Origin: Arion vulgaris
Lineage: Eukaryota > Mollusca > Gastropoda > Stylommatophora > Arionidae
DNA: 64,000 bases
Direction: 5' to 3'
Assembly (NCBI GenBank): GCA_020796225.1
Contig: CM036756.1
Span: forward strand, 48,650,363-48,714,362
The notes below the pieces were generated by a model, which saw only the letters and a program-made list of their open reading frames with translations, was not told the DNA's origin and made no database searches. This document shows, piece after piece, positions 58,131 through 64,000 of the stretch. The number at the start of each line of letters is the position of its first letter. The stretch's first letter is position 1. A program made the translations under genes and the position numbers.

Positions 58131-59069
58131 GAAAATATTGCAACCTGAAACAACACCCCACCCCACCACCAAGTGTTTCTCTATCATCTCTTTTTCCTTT
58201 GCCCTTGACAGTTATTCCTTATTCAGTTTTAGAAAACAACTCTTCTATGTTAATTATAAACAACGCCAGATTTCTGTACTCCTTATTCGTTTCGAGAACT
58301 AATTTCATGTATGCATTTTTTCGTGGACATACACTTTTATTTGTTCGATATTTTTGGGTAAAAAAGTAGCTTTCGTCTAATTTTGTATTGCCACAAGAGA
58401 AACAGGTCGTAAAGATGTCTTTGAAAACATTTATAAATCTATATTCATTATCAAGAAGGAAGGAGATGGTGGTGAAAATGGGAGCTGCCAAATACACACA
58501 TTACGAACCTGTCCGGAGTGCTGTGATGGTGATGCTCACTATCACTAATTGCTAGCCCCTATTTTTAATTGAACACATGTGAAAGTTACTTCTTGTTTTT
58601 TTAATCATTCACCTTTTTATGATACTGTACTACTGCCTATTTCGCATTCTATTTGTGTTTTGTATGTTCATTGATAGCTTTGTTCCATTTCTGTTAACAT
58701 AGATAATATTGTCCGTGTATGTTCCTTTTAAATTTGATTTGGTCAAAGTGCCATCACAACATGGCAGTAATAGATCTCCAACATTTCCTGTGCCTTTCCA
58801 TAATGTAAGTATAACCTGTCAATCCGTTGTTTGTTCATCCTCTGTTTTAATACTGCATATTTATCTATGTATTTTTCATGCCATCAATTTTCCACTCCAG
58901 AACGATTATCAGCAAAAGTGCCGTCAATTATGATCATATGACCGAGATATACAACAAGAGTGCCATGTCTATTTTATATGTTCATTATATTTAGTTTGTT
59001 TATTACTGTGCTCTTCTCAGTAATTTCATTTTTCCTCTGAATTTATTTAAGAACTTTTCCTTTTTCTGT
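58131..59069. other. Mostly unassigned; possible retroelement tail near 58480-58545
   Basis: The plus strand at about 58487-58545 reads HTLRTCPECCDGDAHYH and a stop, loosely like the EHLW.C.EC tail of the RNase H elements; weak. A minus-strand frame of 92 codons at 58219-58497 is not recognised. The rest is AT-rich. Confidence 0.3.
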
Positions 59070-59095
59070 TGTGTGTGTGTGTGTGTGTGTGTGTG
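59070..59095. repeat. (GT)n microsatellite
   Basis: About 12 uninterrupted GT dinucleotides. Confidence 0.95.
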
Positions 59096-59164
59096 GCTTA
59101 TTTCTGAATGCCATTAACTACGCACATTTCTTCTGTAAATTCAGATCTCAAAGACTCCCAAAAC

Positions 59165-59871
59165 AGATGAACTGCAGTAAAACTATTTGATTGGCAAAAC
59201 ACGTAATCACAAAGTACTGTAGTTTTACAAATTACAAAAACAATGACAAAATACAGCAACGTTTCGACCAACAAGGCCTTTATCAAGCAAACGAACAACA
59301 GGAGTGACAAATTTAAAAACAAATGGACGACCAAAAACAAACGTTTCTAATGAAAATCTGGAAATAAAACCAAAATCTGGGAATAAAAACGAATAACGAA
59401 ATAAATGTAACACAAAAACACACATAAAAAACAACTAGAAATAGAACGAAAGAGAGACAATGAAAAATCTAGTAAATATATAACTTGAATACATGCAACA
59501 TATACCCATATAGATTACAAGGCATGGGAAGAGAAAGCACTAAGAAGCATATGAATGTAATACGTTGAGCCCACGTGGTCGCAAGGTACCATACAAAGAA
59601 ATCAACCGATTCTCCAGAGCAAATCGACTGCGATCATCAGAGGAACACGATCGGATGGCTGTGACCTGGACATCGTGAGCACCTAAATGGCAAGTATTGA
59701 AATGGGGGGCTACAGGGGCCACAGAGCTTTGGCGTATGTCGCGCAAGTGTTGGGCGAATCGGCCACTGAGCCTCTTGCCTGTCTCGCCGATATAAGCCTT
59801 GTTACACCGCTTACAGATAATGGCATAGATAAGATTACGGGACTCGCATGTGAAACCTCGTCAATAATAAC
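59165..59871 (-). mobile_element. PLE copy C, single 3' portion with GIY-YIG fragment
   Basis: Minus-strand copy closely related to the arms of dimer A. The 3' end reads TTTTACTGCAGTTCA, then the 3' UTR with the conserved hairpin motif (59256-59288), then coding sequence for the nuclease C-terminus (ENRLISLYGTLRPRGLN at about 59590; YIGE region near 59795). Indels break the frame. It is 5' truncated near 59871, only a few bases beyond the point where the dimer A arms end. Unlike dimer A, its 3' UTR has one copy of the roughly 82-bp segment, not two. No second arm is present, and no exact target duplication was found. Confidence 0.87.
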
Positions 59872-59946
59872 GATGATCTTATTCCAAACAATGAAGATTA
59901 TTTATTCGTTTGGTTGTAAATATCTGCATCGTTATTGATTATTGGT

Positions 59947-60509
59947 TACTAAACTGACGTTATTGCACTCCGCGCATACCCATAGGTGCTCAGTCTCCCC
60001 CAACAGATATCGAAGATTATGCATACTGATGTTTCACGTGGCTCACTGATTAAACACACTTCTCTCTCTGCCTCTCAGGCATTCAGTTCTACTTGTACAA
60101 CGGGTAACTCCAAACTGCTTACATCGCTGAATCGATTCAGTATCTATTTTATGTCCTCATCCAACAGACAGTCGCGAAGAGACCGAAGAAAATCCCTCTT
60201 ATCCATCTTCAACTCCCCAACAATCGATGCTGTTGATGCAAGCGTGTCCGCTCTCTCATTATCCCAAACACCCGCATGACCACGACAGTATATCCACGTA
60301 AGCCTCTGGAGGTTAGAAACTTCTATAGACGACATCCACTCATACCGAAATTTGCCCTTTTGGATCTTGTGAAGCATTGATTGAAAGATAGATACAACAA
60401 TGGTGCCGGTAAATGGAGATCCAGAGAGCCAATGGAGGGAAGCAGAAACGGCCTGATCATTTTGCATCATTTTGTTAAATATAGTTTTTGAAATGTATAT
60501 TTTTTCCAT
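59947..60509 (-). pseudogene. Retroelement RNase H domain and C-terminal tail (minus strand)
   Basis: The frame from 60509 reads AVSASLHWLSGSPF, RYEWMSSIEVSNLQRLTWIY, CRGHAGVWDNERADTLASTA (last RNase H motif with its aspartate kept), VGELKMDKRDFLRSLRDCLL, then a stop. After it, in shifted frames, come LRGRERE and NLRYLLGETEHLWVCAEC (about 59960-60015). The TDS-like strand is changed to VSIFQS, losing one catalytic aspartate. It lies next to PLE copy C with about 75 bp between. Same kind of element as 57313-58130. Confidence 0.82.
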
Positions 60510-61874
60510 AATTTCAGATTCACATTACCATCTTCTGTTATTGTATGAACAAGATTCAAAAAATATTTACTTGGTAAAATTACCCTTCATTTATTCCTTT
60601 GTTTGTTTATGACTACTCACTTTGTTTTTATTAAATAAATAGTCTAAGAAAATTGGTGTTTCTAGAACTATAGATGATAATTTCGAAGCACGCAGCTATC
60701 TCGAGAAGTGAATGTCGCTTATCTTGTACAGTGTAGTCGTCATTCTATGTCATCAACTTCAATTAAACTTCCATTCCGGAATGGGTTGCAAACAGGACGG
60801 TGAGCCTGAGTTCTTCGCCGTTGGAATACAATTGATATGGATGGCTTTCTTCCTGAGATGAGGTTTTCTTTCCTTGAACGTCAATAACTAGACTGTCTTG
60901 CAAGATTCGTTTTAAGGTAAGCTTGGCTTCTCCACAGCAGCATACTCTAGAGTCAATTGTTTCGATCTGCAATGATGATGATGATTTATCATCTAAACTG
61001 AACTAAAACTGAACTACAGTGTTTTGTTTCCATTTCGTAGAGTATGATATGGATTATGTCAGATAGAAGAATTAACGCCATTTCGCGTGTGCAGGCCATG
61101 AGTTTTATGTTTTTCATAACAAAAACAACTTGCAACTTTACCGAGAGGTCGTACGTGAACGTTTTTGGGTCATAAAAAGACCTTGCACTTAACATTCAGC
61201 TAGCTGCTCTACAACTAAAACAGCCCGCGTTTAATATCGGCCTTTTTTCAGATTTGTGGTTCATATATCCTTAGGTGCAACACTAGTTTAAGATTTTGAA
61301 AAGGAACAATTTGTCAATAGAGACACGATGTTTGAGAAAATAGTATGTAAAGCTGTTCACCAATGGGGACTTTCCCCGTATTATTATTATTTTTTAAAAT
61401 TCGTTTTTTTGTTCCAGTTGATTAAACTTGACTTAACATACATACTTTTGTGATGTTCAATCTTAGGTTTTTCTAGAGTGATTTAGACTGATTTCTCATT
61501 AACTTTTATTTTAAACATCTCACCTGTATGTGAACCAGGCTCTGTGCCTAATAGATGCTGGCAAAAAGAGTTGCATCTACTTTGACAGACACATATCCTG
61601 CGTTTGTGTTTAGTACACATTTATTATCCTACACCTTGTTGTTTCTTAGGGCTCTGATTAGGTTGACAGTTTTGTGGTGTCTCTACCATTTGGAGCGAGA
61701 CAGTCTTTTTGTGCCAAGCTTATCTTCCATACTTTTCTCCTTTACTCAGAGGAAGATTACATTTACTTTGATATATCCGATTATGGTTTAGTCTGTTATC
61801 ATTATCCAATACTTTGTACTAAGCAGAACTTTGCTACCATAACAGTTTTTCCAAATTTATATTTCTGGTAGAAC
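60510..61874. other. AT-rich stretch without recognised genes
   Basis: Short open frames (60763-60972 and 60989-61195 minus; 61555-61871 plus) show no motif I can name, have no supporting neighbours, and are of a length expected by chance. Confidence 0.4.
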
Positions 61875-62030
61875 AGCATACACTGCTGACATGCTCAAAT
61901 TATTGATCACATTTTGAATTCATCTTCTCCGTGGTCTTTTTCTTTTCTTCTTTGCCTGTATGCTTCCTTCAATAAATGTCTCTCAAGTCCTTTATGACGT
62001 ATGCACGTGTTCAAAGTACACTTTTCTCAT
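61875..62030 (-). pseudogene. LINE 3' remnant, related to LINE 3
   Basis: The minus strand reads MRHKGLERHLLKEAYRQRRK, then in another frame RR, a TGA where tryptophan is expected, and IQNVINNLSMSAVYAVL. LINE 3 ends with RRWIQDITDDLSMTAAEE at the equivalent place, so this is a diverged relative. Upstream traces toward 62450 are too eroded to define. Confidence 0.55.
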
Positions 62031-62489
62031 TATTTATTTGTAGCGTCAAATTGTTTTCTTTAATTTTGAGTTTCTTCCGAATATATTTATTTGTTCCGTT
62101 CTCTGTTTATGTTATATGGCGGAACGCTTCTGTAACATTTATAGTAAAACGCACATATTTATGCTTTATAATTACTTGATTAAATGTTCATGTCTTATAT
62201 CTCTACGTTTCTACTGGAGATATGCACATTTCTCTTAGTATTTTACACTTTTGTCGTCTAATCAGTTCCATTTCATTCCATTTTTAGTTGCTTAAATTTT
62301 CGTAAGGATATGTTTGTTCTTCTTTTCATTTCCTGCATCCATTTTAATTTCATGTCGGTAGCGAACTAAGATATCAATAACGTAACTTTTTCCTTATTTT
62401 CTCTATCTTCGAGAAATGTTATTGTTATGTTTCATTTTATCAGTTGTGATTACCTTTTACTTTTGCCACATTGAGATATAGATTTTGTT

Positions 62490-64000
62490 GCTCTGGCTTT
62501 CTTTCTACACCTCCATAATGAATTTCTACAGGGAAGTGGTTGTTTGTCTGTCGTACTGACTCTGACTTTCTTTCTTACACCTCCATAATGAATTTCTCAC
62601 AGGCTAAGTGGTTGTTTGTCTGTCGTACTGACTCTGACTTTCTTTCTTACACCTCCATAATGAATTTCTCACAGCAAGTGGTTGTTTGTCTGTCGTACTG
62701 ACTCTGACTTTCTTTCTTACACCTCCATAATGAATTTCTCACAGGCAAAGTGGTTGTTTGTCTGTCGTATTTGACTCTGACTTTCTTTCTTACACCTCCA
62801 TAATGAATTTCTCACAGGCGAAGTGGTTGTTTGTCTGTCGTACTGACTCTGACTTTCTTTCTTACACCTCCATAATGAATTTCTCACAGGCAAAGTGGTT
62901 GTTTGTCTGTCGTACTGACTCTGACTTTCTTTCTTACACCTCCATAATGAATTTCTCACAGGCGCAGTGGTCAAGTTGTTTACCTTTCGTACTGACTCTG
63001 ACTTTCTTTCTTACACCTCCATAATGAATTTCTCACAGGCGCAGTGGTCAAGTTGTTTGCCTGTCGTACTGACTCTGACTTTCTTTCTTACACCTCCATA
63101 ATGAATTTCTCACAGGCGAAGTGGTTGTTTGCCTGTCGTACTGACTCTGACTTTCTTTCTTACACCTCCATAATGAATTTCTCACAGGCGAGGTGGTTGT
63201 TTGTCTGTCGTACTGTCTCTGGCTTTCTTTCTTACACATTCATAATGAATTTCTCACAGGCGAAGTGGTCAAGTTGTTTGTCTGTCGTACTGACTCTGAC
63301 TTTCTTTCTTACACCTCCATAATGAATTTCACAGAGGCGAAGTGGTTGTTTGCCTGTCGTACTGACTCTGACTTTCTTTCTTACACCTCCATAATAATTT
63401 CTCATAATGGTTTTGTCGAGTGTGTTGCTGTCTCTGCTTTCTTCTTACACTTCATAATGAATTTCTCACAGGCGAAGTGGTCAAGTTGTTTGTCTGTCGT
63501 ACTGACTCTGACTTTCTTTCTTACACCTCCATAATGAATTTCTCACAGGCGAAGTGGTTGTTTGTCTGTCGTACTGACTCTGACTTTCTTTCTTACACCT
63601 CCATAACGAATTTCACAGGCGAAGTGGTCAAGGTGTTTGCCTGTCGTACTGACTCTGACTTTCTTTACACTCATAATGAATTTCACAGGGCAGTGGTTGT
63701 TTGCTGTCTACTGACTTGACTTCTTCTACACCTCCATAATGAATTTCTCACAGGCGCAGTGGTCAAGTTGTTTGCCTGTCGTACTGACTCTGACTTTCTT
63801 TCTTACACCTCCATAATGAATTTCTCACAGGCGAAGTGGTTGTTTGTCTGTCGTACTGACTCTGACTTTCTTTCTTACACCTCCATAATGAATTTCTCAC
63901 AGGCTAAGTGGTTGTTTGTCTGTCGTACTGACTCTGACTTTCTTTCTTACACCTCCATAATGGATTTCTCACAGGCGAAGTGGTCAAGTTGTTTGCCTGT
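62490..64000. repeat. 72-bp minisatellite running off the right edge (about 21 units)
   Basis: Units of about 72 bp contain CATAATGAATTTCTCACAGG, TTGTCTGTCGTACTGACTCT and TTTCTTTCTTACACCTC. Two versions alternate irregularly, with GTGGTTGTTTG or GTGGTCAAGTTGTTTG (5 bp longer). Copies near 63390-63450 and 63660-63740 have extra deletions. Because 72 is a multiple of three, several short frames on both strands repeat a 24-residue cycle; none is supported as a gene. Confidence 0.96.

Noticed and set aside
59872..59946. A target duplication for PLE copy C
   Set aside because: The flanks (CCCAAAACAG and CCAAACAATG) are similar but not identical, so no boundary claim is made.
62717..63719. Repeated open frames on both strands of the 72-bp array
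   Set aside because: They are by-products of a period divisible by three; no start context or conserved ends.

Overview
The window looks like repeat-dominated DNA from an invertebrate animal. The evidence is the mix of degenerate non-LTR retrotransposons (LINEs), Penelope-like elements (PLEs) with GIY-YIG nucleases, a mariner pseudogene, a MITE with TA target duplications, a tRNA-derived SINE and several satellites. There are no operons, ribosome binding sites or bacterial genes. A mollusc or other lophotrochozoan is my best guess, by general resemblance only. I recognised no intact host gene and no intact transposon gene in 64 kb; almost every long open frame is either a broken retroelement or a stop-free tandem repeat.

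Layout. Positions 1-6366 hold a three-layer nest: an old minus-strand LINE is cut once by a 1.8 kb PLE inverted dimer (13-bp target duplication) and once by a 2.75 kb plus-strand LINE (10-11 bp duplication). Positions 6367-8810 are a TAG-rich minisatellite. A clean 5'-truncated LINE with an 11-bp target duplication and (GA)n tail lies at 9902-10940. Positions 11399-14632 hold LINE remnants and a second nest: a minus-strand LINE interrupted by a 259-bp MITE and by a plus-strand LINE 3' end. A mariner pseudogene follows at 15.1-15.7 kb. Two 54-bp minisatellite blocks flank a GC-rich dispersed repeat (copy A) at 16.5-17.8 kb.

Positions 18.4-46.85 kb are one satellite of about 53 bp per unit (roughly 530 copies), followed by a second satellite of about 65 bp per unit (to 49.3 kb). 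This stretch is full of odd homopolymer-like distortions that stop sharply on both sides, so it may be poor-quality consensus. Copy B of the GC-rich repeat (49.87-52.25 kb) carries an almost perfect 50-bp array (22 units). From 52.3 kb on there is a second, smaller PLE inverted dimer (53857-54299, 12-bp duplication), a SINE, 42-bp and 83-bp minisatellites, RNase H-bearing retroelement ends, a third PLE copy (59.2-59.9 kb), a LINE remnant, and a 72-bp minisatellite running off the right edge.

The most interesting signal is the repeated PLE architecture. Two independent insertions consist of two PLE 3' ends pointing outward as a near-perfect inverted repeat, bounded by target duplications, with a 36-45 bp terminal extension on one side only. 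A short hairpin motif, GATAAAGGCC-loop-GGTCGAAACG, is kept in all five 3' ends.
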